Below, piece after piece: positions 1 through 8,525 of a DNA stretch of 64,000 bases (positions are counted from its first letter, which is position 1; each line of letters opens with the position of its first letter). Origin of the DNA: an uncultured Eubacteriales bacterium (GTDB lineage: Bacteria > Bacillota > Clostridia > Oscillospirales > CAG-272); assembly GCA_934525675.1 (NCBI GenBank), contig CAKSZH010000004.1, forward strand, positions 113,930-177,929, read 5' to 3'. The notes beneath the pieces are model-generated. The model was not told where the DNA came from. It made no database searches and saw only the letters and a list, made by a program, of their open reading frames with translations. The translations under genes were made by a program, and so were the position numbers.

Positions 1-314
1 AGCGACCGGTATTCCTTGCTTTCGCGGATTTCTGTTTCGGTTTCCGTCCCGGTTTCGGAGCCGGTTTCGGAATCTGTTTCCGGATCGGTTTCGGGATCGG
101 TTTCAGAATCGGTGTCAGAGCCGGAAACTGTTTCGAATCCGGTCTCGGAATCGGGTTCTGTTTCGAGCCCGGTCTCGGAATCGGGATCTGTTTCAGAGGC
201 AGTCTCCGTTTCGGTTCCCGGGTGATCCGGCTTCGGAACGTCAGGGTGGGAGGGGAAACGCCACGCAAACAACAGGATCAGGATACTGAGGATCAGACTG
301 ATGAGCTTCTGCAT
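1..314 (-). CDS. Secreted or membrane-anchored protein with acidic linker, 5' part only
   Basis: The reading frame starts at the ATG complementary to 312-314 and runs off the window edge, so only about 104 N-terminal residues are visible. The start is fixed by a strong ribosome binding site (GGAAAGGAG) just upstream and by a promoter at 360-388. Residues 1-18 (MQKLISLILSILILLFAW) form a hydrophobic signal or anchor. After that comes a long stretch made of E, T, D, S, P and G in short TE/SE/PDSE steps, which looks like a disordered linker between a membrane anchor and an extracellular domain lying outside the window. Similar E/T-rich linkers occur near the C-terminal anchors of the GHL10 proteins at 56-61 kb. 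The repetitive plus-strand frame over the same bases (16-225) is only its antisense shadow. Function unknown. Confidence 0.75.
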   Translation of the reverse strand, partial: MQKLISLILSILILLFAWRFPSHPDVPKPDHPGTETETASETDPDSETGLETEPDSETGFETVSGSDTDSETDPETDPETDSETGSETGTETETEIRESKEYRS

Positions 315-359
315 ATCGGCTCCTTTCCGCGATGCTTCGCGGTGATACGTAATGAATTT

Positions 360-388
360 ATTTTACCATAGTTTCCACCCGAAATCAA
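360..388 (-). promoter_or_regulatory. Promoter for the minus-strand secreted-protein gene
   Basis: Read on the minus strand: TTGATT, 17 bases, TAAAAT, with a TGG just before the -10 (extended -10). It lies about 50 bases upstream of the start codon at 314. Confidence 0.6.
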
Positions 389-482
389 GTGCCGCGTACA
401 TTTCCCGCTTGGCTATCTCACCAAAAAACAGGAGTTTTATTGTGAAGATATGACAAATTGGAAAAATCCCGCGGGGAAGCCC

Positions 483-511
483 TTGCAAAGATTTCCTGTG
501 AGTGATATAAT
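483..511 (+). promoter_or_regulatory. Promoter for the alpha/beta hydrolase gene
   Basis: TTGCAA at 483-488 and a perfect TATAAT at 506-511, exactly 17 bases apart. A transcript would begin near 518. This rules out an in-frame ATG at 450 and supports the ATG at 549. Confidence 0.75.
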
Positions 512-548
512 GATTACGACTGAAAATCAGAAGATTTTTGAGGTTTGT

Positions 549-1301
549 ATGTGGAAGATTAATTTTGATTACAAGAAGGATCAGTGGTACGGCAGACTCA
601 TGATCGAGTTCCCGTTTGAGGACCGTACCGCATGGATCGTGTTTCCCGATGAGGACAAGGCGACCGACCGGATCGCCATGAAAATGGAGTACTGGGGCGC
701 GTTCCCGGCGACCGAGCAGCGTCTTGTGGATGAGGGGTATTTTCTCGTGTTTCTCACCAACAAGAACCGTTGGGGACAGGATGTCGATCATGACGCGAAG
801 GTGCGCTTCATCGACTTCATGAACCGTGAGTTCGGCACCCGCAAGAAGATTGTCTGCGTCGGCATGAGCTGCGGCGGATTTCATTCCGTCAATTTCGTGT
901 CCCGTCACCCGGACTACGTGTCCGCTCTGTACCTGGACGCGCCGCTGCTCAATATGCTTTCCTACCCGATGGGCTACGGTGTCGGCACCCAGCATCTTTA
1001 CGTCTTTGATGAGGAGATCGCGCCGGCATACGGCTTCACGCTCTCTGACCTCATCAATTACCGGGATATGCCCTATGACCGCATCCACACGCTGGTGGAA
1101 AACCGCATCCCCGTCGCCATGACGGCAGGGGACAGCGACAAGACCGTGCCTTACGTGGAAAACGGCAGGTACATTGAAGAGGCGTACCGGGGGACGGATA
1201 TCCCGTTCTTCCTTACCATCGTCCCCGGCAGAGACCATCACCCCCACGGGCTGGAGGATCCCGCGCCCGTGATCGAATTTATCCGGAAGTACGCGCTCTG
1301 A
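549..1301 (+). CDS. Alpha/beta hydrolase
   Basis: A 250-residue serine hydrolase of the alpha/beta fold. The nucleophile elbow is G-M-S-C-G-G, with the serine around residue 113. A late aspartate in AGDSDKTVPY and a histidine in GRDHHPHG are the likely acid and base. I see no signal peptide, so the enzyme is probably cytoplasmic. The start at 549 is chosen because a GAGG lies 6-8 bases upstream and the only good promoter (483-511) is too close to 510 and downstream of 450. The gene sits 114 bases before the fucose isomerase gene on the same strand, so a role in releasing acyl groups from a sugar or glycoconjugate is possible, but that is inference. The family is broad (esterases, acyl peptidases) and the substrate cannot be read from the sequence. 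Confidence 0.8.
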   Translation: MWKINFDYKKDQWYGRLMIEFPFEDRTAWIVFPDEDKATDRIAMKMEYWGAFPATEQRLVDEGYFLVFLTNKNRWGQDVDHDAKVRFIDFMNREFGTRKKIVCVGMSCGGFHSVNFVSRHPDYVSALYLDAPLLNMLSYPMGYGVGTQHLYVFDEEIAPAYGFTLSDLINYRDMPYDRIHTLVENRIPVAMTAGDSDKTVPYVENGRYIEEAYRGTDIPFFLTIVPGRDHHPHGLEDPAPVIEFIRKYAL

Positions 1302-1415
1302 CGCCGCGCCGCGGAACAAAACGGAAATACGCGCCGGGCGGACAGGGAAGCCCCCGAAGGCTCCGCGCATATTGATAAAAAGAAAGTGCAAAACATATTT
1401 TTGGAGGGAATATCA

Positions 1416-3257
1416 ATGGCAGAAAACAGAATGATCGGCGATTATCCGGTAATCGGTATCCGCCCCATCATCGACGGCAGACGCGGACCCATGAGACTGC
1501 GCGAGAGCCTCGAGGATCAGGTCATGGCAATGGCGGAAGCCGCAAAGAAGCTCTTTGAAGAGAACCTGACCTATTCGAACGGCGAGCCGGTCAAGGTCAT
1601 CCTTGCCGACACGTCCATCGGACGCGTGCCCGAATCCGCAGCCTGCGCGGAGAAGTTCCGCAAGGCGGGCGTTTCCATCACGCTGTCCGTCACCCCCTGC
1701 TGGTGCTACGGCTCCGAGACCATGGACATGGATCCCATGACCATCAAGGGCGTCTGGGGCTTCAACGGTACCGAGCGTCCCGGCGCGGTCTATCTTGCGT
1801 CGGTCCTTGCAACCCATGCACAGAAGGGTCTTCCCGCATTCGGCATCTACGGACATGAGGTGCAGGATCGCGACGACGTGACCAAGATTCCGGACGATGT
1901 CAAGGAAAAACTGCTCCGCTTCGGCAGAGCCGCAGTCGCGGTCGCTACCATGCGCGGCAAGTCCTATCTCCAGATCGGCTCCGTGACCATGGGCATCGGC
2001 GGCTCCATCATGGATCAGGCATTCATGGAGGAGTACCTCGGTATGCGCGTGGAATCGGTGGACGAGGTGGAAATCCTCCGCCGTATGGAAGAGGGCATCT
2101 ACAACCACGAGGATTACGAAAAGGCACTTGCGTGGACCAAGGAACACTGCAAGGAAGGCAGGGACGATAACCCCGAATCCGTGGAATTCCTCGGAGAGAC
2201 CCGCCGCATCCGCTTCACCAAGGAAGAGAAGGAGAAGCAGTGGGAGTTCACCGTCAAGATGTACTGCATCATCAAGGACCTGATCGCGGGCAACAAGAAT
2301 CTTCCCGCAGGCTTTGAGGAAGAGACGGTCGGGCACAACGCCATTGCGGCAGGCTTCCAGGGTCAGAGACAGTGGACCGACCACTGGCCGAACTGCGATT
2401 ATCCCGAAGCTCTGCTCAACTCCACCTTTGATTTCACCGGCGCACGCGAGCCGATGACCTTTGCAACCGAAAACGATATTCTGAACGGTCTCGGTATGCT
2501 CTTTATGAGACTGCTGACCAACCGCGCGCAGATCTTTGCGGATGTGCGTACCTTCTGGTCGCCCGAAGCGACCAAGCGCGTCACCGGTTACGACCTGGAG
2601 GGTAAGGCGAAGGAGAACGGCGGTATCATCCACCTGCTCAACTCCGGCGCGGCTTGCCTGGACGCCTGCGGCGAATGCACCGATGAGAACGGCAATGCCG
2701 TCATGAAGAAGTGGTACGAGGTCACCGACGAGGACATTAAGAAGATGACCGATGCGACCGTCTGGTGCGAAGCCGGCTTTGATAACTTCCGCGGCGGCGG
2801 ATTCTCCAGTCACTTTGTCACCCGTGCCGAAATGCCCGCAACCATGATCCGTCTGAATCTCGTCAAGGGACTCGGACCGGTGCTTCAGATCGCAGAAGGC
2901 TGGACGGTCAAACTGCCCGACGAGGTGACCGATACCCTGATGGAGCGCACCAACCCGACCTGGCCCTGCACCTGGTTCACGCCTCGCTGCGACGGCAAGG
3001 AGGGCAGCCCCTTCAAGTCCGCGTATGACGTGATGAACAACTGGGGCGCCAACCACGGTGCCATCAGCTACGGTCATGTCGGTGCCGACCTGATTACGCT
3101 CTGCTCCATGCTCCGCATCCCGGTCTGCATGCACAACGTGCCCGAGAGCGAGATCTTCCGTCCTGCCGCATGGAATGCATTCGGCATGGATAAGGAGGGC
3201 GCGGATTTCCGTGCCTGCGACACTTACGGTCCCCTGTACAAGAATATGCGCGGCTGA
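1416..3257 (+). CDS. fucI: L-fucose isomerase
   Basis: A 613-residue protein recognisable along its length as L-fucose/D-arabinose isomerase, the Mn-dependent aldose-ketose isomerase that turns L-fucose into L-fuculose in the cytoplasm. Family-typical segments include the N-terminal IGIRPIIDGR, the TPCWCYGSETMDMDP stretch and the C-terminal FRGGGFSSHFVTRAEMPATMIRL region. The length fits the family (about 590-610). An in-frame codon at 1386 exists, but a GGAGGG placed 9 bases before the ATG at 1416 fixes that start. It is followed after only 14 bases by the mutarotase gene, so the two are co-transcribed. The kinase and aldolase that complete the pathway are not in this window. D-arabinose isomerase activity is an alternative within the same family. 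Confidence 0.93.
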   Translation: MAENRMIGDYPVIGIRPIIDGRRGPMRLRESLEDQVMAMAEAAKKLFEENLTYSNGEPVKVILADTSIGRVPESAACAEKFRKAGVSITLSVTPCWCYGSETMDMDPMTIKGVWGFNGTERPGAVYLASVLATHAQKGLPAFGIYGHEVQDRDDVTKIPDDVKEKLLRFGRAAVAVATMRGKSYLQIGSVTMGIGGSIMDQAFMEEYLGMRVESVDEVEILRRMEEGIYNHEDYEKALAWTKEHCKEGRDDNPESVEFLGETRRIRFTKEEKEKQWEFTVKMYCIIKDLIAGNKNLPAGFEEETVGHNAIAAGFQGQRQWTDHWPNCDYPEALLNSTFDFTGAREPMTFATENDILNGLGMLFMRLLTNRAQIFADVRTFWSPEATKRVTGYDLEGKAKENGGIIHLLNSGAACLDACGECTDENGNAVMKKWYEVTDEDIKKMTDATVWCEAGFDNFRGGGFSSHFVTRAEMPATMIRLNLVKGLGPVLQIAEGWTVKLPDEVTDTLMERTNPTWPCTWFTPRCDGKEGSPFKSAYDVMNNWGANHGAISYGHVGADLITLCSMLRIPVCMHNVPESEIFRPAAWNAFGMDKEGADFRACDTYGPLYKNMRG

Positions 3258-3271
3258 TCGGAGGAACTGAC

Positions 3272-3712
3272 ATGTTAAAAGGAATTCCGAAGATCCTGTC
3301 CCCCGAGCTTCTGAAGGTTCTTTGCGAAATGGGTCACAGCGACCGCCTCGTCATCGGCGACGGCAACTTCCCGGCAGAGACCATGGGCAAAAACGGCATC
3401 GTCATCCGCATGGACGGACACGGCGTGCCGGAGATTCTTGACGCAATTCTTCAGGTTTTCCCGCTCGATACCTACGTGGAACACCCGGTCAACCTCATGG
3501 AGGTTATGAAGGGAGACACGGTGGAAACGCCGATCTGGAAGACCTACGAGGAGATTGTCGCAAAGCACGACCCGCGCGGAGCCAAAGCGATCGGACAGAT
3601 CGAACGCTTCAAGTTCTATGATGATACCAAGACCGCGTTCTGCGTCATCGCGACGAGCGAAGCGGCGCTTTACGCGAACATCATGCTCCAGAAGGGCGTT
3701 GTGGTGGACTGA
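3272..3712 (+). CDS. fucU: L-fucose mutarotase (FucU/RbsD family)
   Basis: A 146-residue protein of the FucU/RbsD family, which interconverts the alpha and beta anomers of fucose or ribose and so feeds the correct anomer to the isomerase. Family features visible are LSPELLKVLCEMGHSD near the N-terminus (the catalytic histidine lies in GHSD), GDGNFP, and a C-terminal aromatic segment with YANIMLQKGVV. Length is normal for FucU (about 140). A GGAGG lies 9 bases before the ATG. Its position 14 bases after the isomerase gene, and the terminator directly after it, define a two-gene unit, possibly three with the upstream hydrolase. Pairing with FucI makes fucose more likely than ribose as substrate. 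Confidence 0.92.
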   Translation: MLKGIPKILSPELLKVLCEMGHSDRLVIGDGNFPAETMGKNGIVIRMDGHGVPEILDAILQVFPLDTYVEHPVNLMEVMKGDTVETPIWKTYEEIVAKHDPRGAKAIGQIERFKFYDDTKTAFCVIATSEAALYANIMLQKGVVVD

Positions 3713-3735
3713 TCCGCCGCAAAACCCGAAAAGAG

Positions 3736-3776
3736 ACGCGCCCGACCCCCACATGGGGGTCGGGCGCGTTTTTATA
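3736..3776. terminator. Strong bidirectional terminator between fucU and the convergent operon
   Basis: A 15-bp perfect stem (ACGCGCCCGACCCCC and its complement) closes a 4-base loop and is followed by TTTTT. It ends the fucose unit on the plus strand and lies just past the last gene of the minus-strand operon. Confidence 0.85.
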
Positions 3777-3782
3777 TGGCGC

Positions 3783-4109
3783 TCACCTGTAATACACGTA
3801 ATGCACCGTCACGGTGCGAACGGCACCGCCGTGCTCTGCGTCGGGGCCCGTCAGCACCACACCGTCGCCGGAAAGCAGATCCCACGCCTGAAGCTCTTCG
3901 GCGCGGCAACGGAATACCACGTCCGCGGAGGAAAAGACAATTACCTCGCCGTCCCGGAAGGAAACGGCGCCGCCCTTGCCGATTACCGCATCATTGTCGT
4001 TCTTTCGCTCTGTGACATACTTGATTGCGTGCCCGTTCAGCTCCTTCGCCTTGGCGAGGCGATAGCGCGGGCTGTCCGGATCCTTGGAACGGAACAGGTT
4101 TTTAAACAT
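3783..4109 (-). CDS. Small conserved-looking protein, function unknown
   Basis: A 108-residue protein with no signal or membrane segment. It begins MFKNLFRSKDPDSPRYRLAKAKELNGHAIKYV and the rest reads as short beta strands (AVSFRDGEVIVFSSADVVFRCRAEEL; VRTVTVHYVYY). I do not recognise a named family. Its start overlaps the end of the methyltransferase gene by 8 bases, so it is the last gene of the minus-strand operon that begins at yqeG and is probably translated by coupling. A terminator lies directly downstream. Base composition is like its neighbours. Confidence 0.7.
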   Translation of the reverse strand: MFKNLFRSKDPDSPRYRLAKAKELNGHAIKYVTERKNDNDAVIGKGGAVSFRDGEVIVFSSADVVFRCRAEELQAWDLLSGDGVVLTGPDAEHGGAVRTVTVHYVYYR

Positions 4110-5448
4110 AAAACCGACTCCTTACAAGAAAACGCTTTGCCGCTTCGTATTCGTCGCGGAGCGCCTTTGCTTCTTCCGATTCTTTGTCGAAGTGCTTTTT
4201 TTTCACTGCACGGAGCATGATGTTCTTGGGCGTTTCCTCCGGGTCGATCAGCTCCAGCGCTGCCACCGCGTATCCTTCGGATTCCAGCAGCTTCAGACGG
4301 AGTGCGTCGGTTGCCGCGTCGCAGAATTTCTGGCGGAGCATGGAGTGCTCGGCGATGAAGGAAAGCTCGGGGCATTGCAGCGTGTGGTTGAGTTCATGGT
4401 GACAGCAGGGCGTGGACAGAATGACTTCCGCCCCCCACGCCACTGCTTTGGCAAGCACGAGATCGGTCGCCGTGTCGCAGGCGTGCAGGGAAACAACCAG
4501 ATGCACGTGTTCTTCCGCATCGTATTTCCCGATATCGCCGTGCCGGAACGTCAGTCCGTCAAAGTGCAGTTTTTCTGCTACGTCGTTGCAGTATGCGATG
4601 ACATCCGGCTTGAGATCGACGCCCGTCATGCGGACCTCGCGTCCTCTGATGTGCGCGAAATAGTGGTAGACCGCGAAGGAGAGATAGCTTTTGCCGCAGC
4701 AGAGGTCGCAGATGCGGAGCGTGCCGTCTTCCGGTAACTTGTCCTCCACGTCGCGGAGCAGTTCGAGGAAACGGTTGATCTGACGGAATTTCGCCTGCTT
4801 TTTGTCGTATACCCGTCCGTTTTTGTCGGAGACACCGAGCAGCTTCAGAAACGGCTCGTCGCCCGTAAGGATGCGCGCCTTCTGCCGGTCGTTCCCGTCA
4901 TAGGAAAGGGAAGATGTCACTCCCGCACGGAGCGCCTTTTCCAGCGCGTCGCCGTGAAGCAGTGTTTCGGTGCCGGATTTTGAGCGCTTGCGCTCGCAGT
5001 TTCCCGCGGTCGTGAGAAGATTGGCTTCGCCAAAACCGGAAACAATCTCCGCGATCCGCTCTTCGCTGCTTCCGTCCATCGGGATGTTTTCGTGGGTTGC
5101 CTTGTTGTCGGAAAGGAAGGTTTCCGCCTGTAAAACCTGCTTTTTACCGATGACTTTGGGCGTGATGACCGTGCGGACGACCGACTTGTCATCGGGCTTG
5201 GACAGCACGGCTTTTTTCAGCGTTTGTTTTGCGGCGGCAAGCAGAACGAGCGATGCAAAGCGCCCGGTCGGCGTGCCGGCGGGGGCGGTCGGCGCGGTTT
5301 TGCCGCAGGGCACGGAGCCGGTTGCGGGGACGGGATTTTCTTTGCCCTGTCCGATCATTTCTGCCTTGTACCCATTGTGCTCCGGGGCATCCGGAAGGAT
5401 TCCTGCCGGTGCTGCGGGGAACACGGTCTGCTCTGTTTTTTTCGTCAT
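4102..5448 (-). CDS. SAM-dependent methyltransferase (METTL25/Methyltransf_32-like)
   Basis: A 448-residue class I methyltransferase. The SAM-binding motif I is ICDLCCGKSYLSFAVYHYF around residues 245-262, followed by an acidic strand (MTGVDLKP) and a later STPCCHHELNHTL segment. This combination, DxCCGKxxLS plus PCCHHE, is typical of the family that includes eukaryotic METTL25 and uncharacterised bacterial RNA-methyltransferase-like proteins. About 80 N-terminal residues are rich in A, P, T and G and look disordered, so the true start could be further in. The ATG at 5448 overlaps the plsY stop in an ATGA arrangement, which favours it. Substrate unknown; RNA is a guess from the family. Confidence 0.75.
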   Translation of the reverse strand: MTKKTEQTVFPAAPAGILPDAPEHNGYKAEMIGQGKENPVPATGSVPCGKTAPTAPAGTPTGRFASLVLLAAAKQTLKKAVLSKPDDKSVVRTVITPKVIGKKQVLQAETFLSDNKATHENIPMDGSSEERIAEIVSGFGEANLLTTAGNCERKRSKSGTETLLHGDALEKALRAGVTSSLSYDGNDRQKARILTGDEPFLKLLGVSDKNGRVYDKKQAKFRQINRFLELLRDVEDKLPEDGTLRICDLCCGKSYLSFAVYHYFAHIRGREVRMTGVDLKPDVIAYCNDVAEKLHFDGLTFRHGDIGKYDAEEHVHLVVSLHACDTATDLVLAKAVAWGAEVILSTPCCHHELNHTLQCPELSFIAEHSMLRQKFCDAATDALRLKLLESEGYAVAALELIDPEETPKNIMLRAVKKKHFDKESEEAKALRDEYEAAKRFLVRSRFYV

Positions 5449-6224
5449 TGGTCAGACTCTCCGTTTCCGGAATCCTGATCAGACGCCGGCTTTTTGCGGA
5501 AGGACAGTTTGGATTCCTCCCCCCGGCGCAGACGCTGAATGTTTCCGCGGTGCATGAAGATGACGAGTGCGGCAATGAGAATCGCCATGATGGTGCCGAT
5601 CCCGACCGACTGCATCCGGACGGCTGCTACCGCCGCGGTACATGCGCCCTTTTCAAGATTCTGATTGATGACCCATGTTTCGATCCGGTTGTAGAGAAGC
5701 GGATAGATCAGCATGCACATGACCGAACCGAGCGAGACATATTTGGTAAAGGCGATGATGAGGATGAAAATGAGGAACAGAATTCCCGCCGTCGGAGGGC
5801 TGGAAATGAGAATGACCACACCGGTGGAGGCAACGCCCTTGCCGCCCTTGAAGTGGAAATACAGCGGAAAGACGTGACCGAGAATGACGAAAAGTCCCGC
5901 GATGACCTTGCTGCCGCCCGCTACGAAAAACGGGAGGCAGAGATACCCGATGAACACACCGAGCGCCGCCTTTGCCATGTCGCAGAGGATGGTAATCAGT
6001 CCCGCCTTCTTGCCGTAGGTGCGGAGCATATTGGTGCCGCCGGCGTTGCCGCTTCCGTATTCACGGACATCGTGGTGATACATCTTTTCGGAAAAGATGA
6101 TGGCAAAGTTCAGGCTGCCGATCAGGTAGGGAACAATGATGGAAAGGAGAATTCCCAAAATCGAGATGGCAAACCATCCGAAACTGCCTTCGGCGAAGTT
6201 TTCAAGTAATTTCAAGAACAGCAT
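5445..6224 (-). CDS. plsY: Glycerol-3-phosphate acyltransferase PlsY
   Basis: A 259-residue polytopic membrane enzyme that moves an acyl group from acyl-phosphate to glycerol-3-phosphate, the first step of phospholipid synthesis in most Gram-positive bacteria. The three family motifs are present: IGSLNFAIIF (motif 1), GSGNAGGTNMLRTYG with GHVFPLYFHFKGGKGVAS (motif 2), and HRGNIQRLRRGEESK near the C-terminus (motif 3). The usual GSxP of motif 1 reads GSLN here. At least five hydrophobic segments are visible. Length is a little above the typical 200-220, owing to an extended N-terminus and a charged tail. It lies between the peptidase and methyltransferase genes in one operon. Confidence 0.92.
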   Translation of the reverse strand: MLFLKLLENFAEGSFGWFAISILGILLSIIVPYLIGSLNFAIIFSEKMYHHDVREYGSGNAGGTNMLRTYGKKAGLITILCDMAKAALGVFIGYLCLPFFVAGGSKVIAGLFVILGHVFPLYFHFKGGKGVASTGVVILISSPPTAGILFLIFILIIAFTKYVSLGSVMCMLIYPLLYNRIETWVINQNLEKGACTAAVAAVRMQSVGIGTIMAILIAALVIFMHRGNIQRLRRGEESKLSFRKKPASDQDSGNGESDQ

Positions 6225-6245
6225 GGACAGCGTCTCCTTGTGGTA

Positions 6246-7343
6246 TCAGCAGAGTTCGATCAGTTCCTTGGGGCTGTGCGTGAAATCGTACAGACTGCCG
6301 TCGGGAAGCACGGTTGCCATGTCTTCAATGCGGCAGCCGTATTTGCCGGAGAGGTAGATGCCCGGTTCAAAGGTGACCACGTGACCCGGTTCCAGAACCG
6401 ATGCCTCGTCCGCTCTTGCGGAAAGTCTCGGCGACTCGTGAATGAACATTCCGACGCCGTGACCGAGACTGTGCCCGAAGGTGCCGGCATACCCCGCGCC
6501 GTCGATGATGTTCCGTGCGACGGAATCCAGGTAGCGACAGCCGATACCCGCGTGCGCCGCTTCAATGGCGGAGAGCTGTGCGTGCTTCACGGTCTCATAG
6601 AGCCGTTTCATCTCCGCGTCCGCCTTGCCGATGACGACAGTACGCGTCATATCCGAGCAGTAGCCGTCCACGCGTGCGCCGAAGTCCATGGTGAGGAACC
6701 CCTTTTCCAGCTTGACGGGGCGCGGAACGCCGTGGGGCATGGAGGAAGCGGTTCCGGAAACGGCAATGGTCTCAAATGCCGTTCCCTCGGAGCCCATGGA
6801 ACGCATGAAGAATTCCAGCTCCAGAGCCACGTCCAGTTCGGTGCGGTCGGGGTTGATGTAGCCGAGAATGTGGGTGAATGCCGCGTCGGTGATCGCCTGC
6901 GCGCGCTTCATGATCTCAATTTCGCCCTCGTCCTTGCGCATCCGGAGCGCAACGATCTCGCGCGACGCGCCGGGGACCAGCGTGACGGGCAGTTTCCCGA
7001 AGGCTTCCCGGAACGCGTCAAGTCCCGCAACGGAAAGCTCCTCTTCTTCAATTGCAACGACCGCTTTGCCGAGGGGCGCGAGAAGCTCCGCGAGGCACTC
7101 CGTCATGGAGCCCTCCGGCATGAGGATCTCAAACTCTTCTTTGTTGACCTTTGCGTTTGCTGCCTCAATGTAGCGGAAATCGGTAATCAGATACGCCTTG
7201 CTCTGAAGCACCAGAACGTATCCGTCGGTGTAGTTGAAGCCGGAGAGATACCGCTGATTGAGCTCGGATGTGACGAGCACCGCGTCAAAACCGACCTTTT
7301 TCATAACGTCCTGTAAACGGGACAGATGAGAAGTGACCATCAT
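6246..7343 (-). CDS. Xaa-Pro aminopeptidase (M24 family)
   Basis: A 365-residue metallopeptidase of the pita-bread fold. The N-terminal creatinase-like domain begins SHLSRLQDVMKKVGFDAVLVTSELNQRYLSGF. The catalytic half holds the metal ligands: two aspartates in MDFGARVDGYCSDMTRT, the histidine in HSLGHGVG, and glutamates in VTFEPGIY and GCRIED. It removes N-terminal residues preceding proline and acts in the cytoplasm. An open frame extends further upstream to 7856 but overlaps the neighbouring gene with low-quality sequence; the ATG pair at 7340-7343 matches the usual start of this family. The ribosome binding site there is weak (AAGG about 12 bases upstream). Length and motifs are complete. 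Confidence 0.88.
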   Translation of the reverse strand: MMVTSHLSRLQDVMKKVGFDAVLVTSELNQRYLSGFNYTDGYVLVLQSKAYLITDFRYIEAANAKVNKEEFEILMPEGSMTECLAELLAPLGKAVVAIEEEELSVAGLDAFREAFGKLPVTLVPGASREIVALRMRKDEGEIEIMKRAQAITDAAFTHILGYINPDRTELDVALELEFFMRSMGSEGTAFETIAVSGTASSMPHGVPRPVKLEKGFLTMDFGARVDGYCSDMTRTVVIGKADAEMKRLYETVKHAQLSAIEAAHAGIGCRYLDSVARNIIDGAGYAGTFGHSLGHGVGMFIHESPRLSARADEASVLEPGHVVTFEPGIYLSGKYGCRIEDMATVLPDGSLYDFTHSPKELIELC

Positions 7344-7495
7344 AGTATATAAATACCTTAGCCTTTCCTGGTGGATTTTCTGTTTATGAAGATTCCGGAG
7401 ACGTGCCCGTTCCGGAAAAACGCCTGACCGACCGGGGAATACAAACCCGGCGCTTTCTTTGACAGACCGCGGCAGGGGTGCGCGGTACAGAAGCG

Positions 7496-8362
7496 TCAGC
7501 CCCGTGCGGCAAGCCACATCTCTTTCATGGCAAGCGCGTCCTCCGCCTGTGTTCCGGCGGATTCCGAAATGATACGGGGGGACACGCCTTCCTTGACGAT
7601 CGCCTCGGCGAGCGGCTCGAATTCGGGACCGTACACCGTGTCTGCGAAGGTCAGGTGGCACTTTTCGCCGCCGTCGGAAAATTCGATTTTCGAGAAGTGG
7701 CAGTGCAGATGCTCTGCAACCCCGTCTCCGAGCGCCGTGCCGATGCGGTCGAACACGCGGCGGTAGCTGTCGGAATCGGGGAACAGTCCGCCGTGCTCGC
7801 GGGCATTCATGTGTCCGAAGTCCACGACGGGGACAAAGCGCGGGCTGACGCGGCATTGTCCGATGACCTCGTCCAGTGTGCCGAGCTGATTGATTTTGCC
7901 CATGGTTTCAATCCCGAGGCGGATGTCCGCGTATTTGTCGCCGATGGACTCCAGCAGTTTCTCAAGCGTGTCGCAGGACAGGCGCATGGCTTCCTCACGG
8001 GAGATTTTGCCCGCGCTGCCGCTGTGAATGACGATGGTGTCCGCGCCGAGCAGGGTTGCCGCGTCGAGCGACTTGGTGATATAATCAATGCTCTTGAGCC
8101 GTTTCTCCGGATCGGTGCCGGACAGGGAAATGAAATAGGGCGTGTGGAAGGACATGAGAATTCCCTCGGCGCGCGCCGCTTCGCCGATCGCCGAAAGGAC
8201 TTCCGGCTTTGCGGTGATTCCGCGCCCCGCCTCGTATTCGTAGGCGTCCAGTCCTTTGCTTTTCAGCCACGCGGGGGCTTCCGCGGTGGATTTGTGTCCC
8301 TCGCGGGCAAACAGCTCGCCGTTCCCGCCGGGACCGAATGTCGGATGATCGGGGAAAATCAT
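7496..8362 (-). CDS. Endonuclease IV-like TIM-barrel protein
   Basis: A 288-residue xylose-isomerase-like TIM barrel closest in motif layout to deoxyribonuclease IV (Nfo). Metal-binding positions can be seen in order: SFHTPYFISL, TIVIHSGSA, LGIETMGK, PVVDFGHMNA, EHLHCHFSKIEF and a final RIISESAG. In Nfo these residues bind three zinc ions and cut DNA 5' of abasic sites. The general sugar-phosphate isomerase/epimerase superfamily is an alternative, because the sequence around the motifs is not strictly Nfo-like. It is the second gene of the minus-strand operon, 163 bases after yqeG. Confidence 0.78.
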   Translation of the reverse strand: MIFPDHPTFGPGGNGELFAREGHKSTAEAPAWLKSKGLDAYEYEAGRGITAKPEVLSAIGEAARAEGILMSFHTPYFISLSGTDPEKRLKSIDYITKSLDAATLLGADTIVIHSGSAGKISREEAMRLSCDTLEKLLESIGDKYADIRLGIETMGKINQLGTLDEVIGQCRVSPRFVPVVDFGHMNAREHGGLFPDSDSYRRVFDRIGTALGDGVAEHLHCHFSKIEFSDGGEKCHLTFADTVYGPEFEPLAEAIVKEGVSPRIISESAGTQAEDALAMKEMWLAARG

Positions 8363-8525
8363 AATGTATCACCTTGCTTTCGCCGTGGCGAAAGTGTCCT
8401 TTCTTTCGGGGGTACCGGACTCTCGCCGGGTTGCCCGGGCGGGGCGCCCTGTTATCTGCGGACGGGTTCTTGAAAACGATGTTTTGCCCGGCTTCGGAAG
8501 CTGCCTGCCGTCCTCTGACCGACCG

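Noticed and set aside
16..225. Repetitive plus-strand frame of V-S-E-x repeats at the window start
   Set aside because: It has no ribosome binding site and is the antisense shadow of the acidic linker of the minus-strand gene, which has a signal segment, ribosome binding site and promoter. The repeats are also not a CRISPR array: no constant repeat and spacer lengths.
7344..7856. Upstream extension of the Xaa-Pro peptidase
   Set aside because: It overlaps the endonuclease-IV-like gene in another frame and has arginine/proline-rich noise; the family start fits the ATG at 7343.
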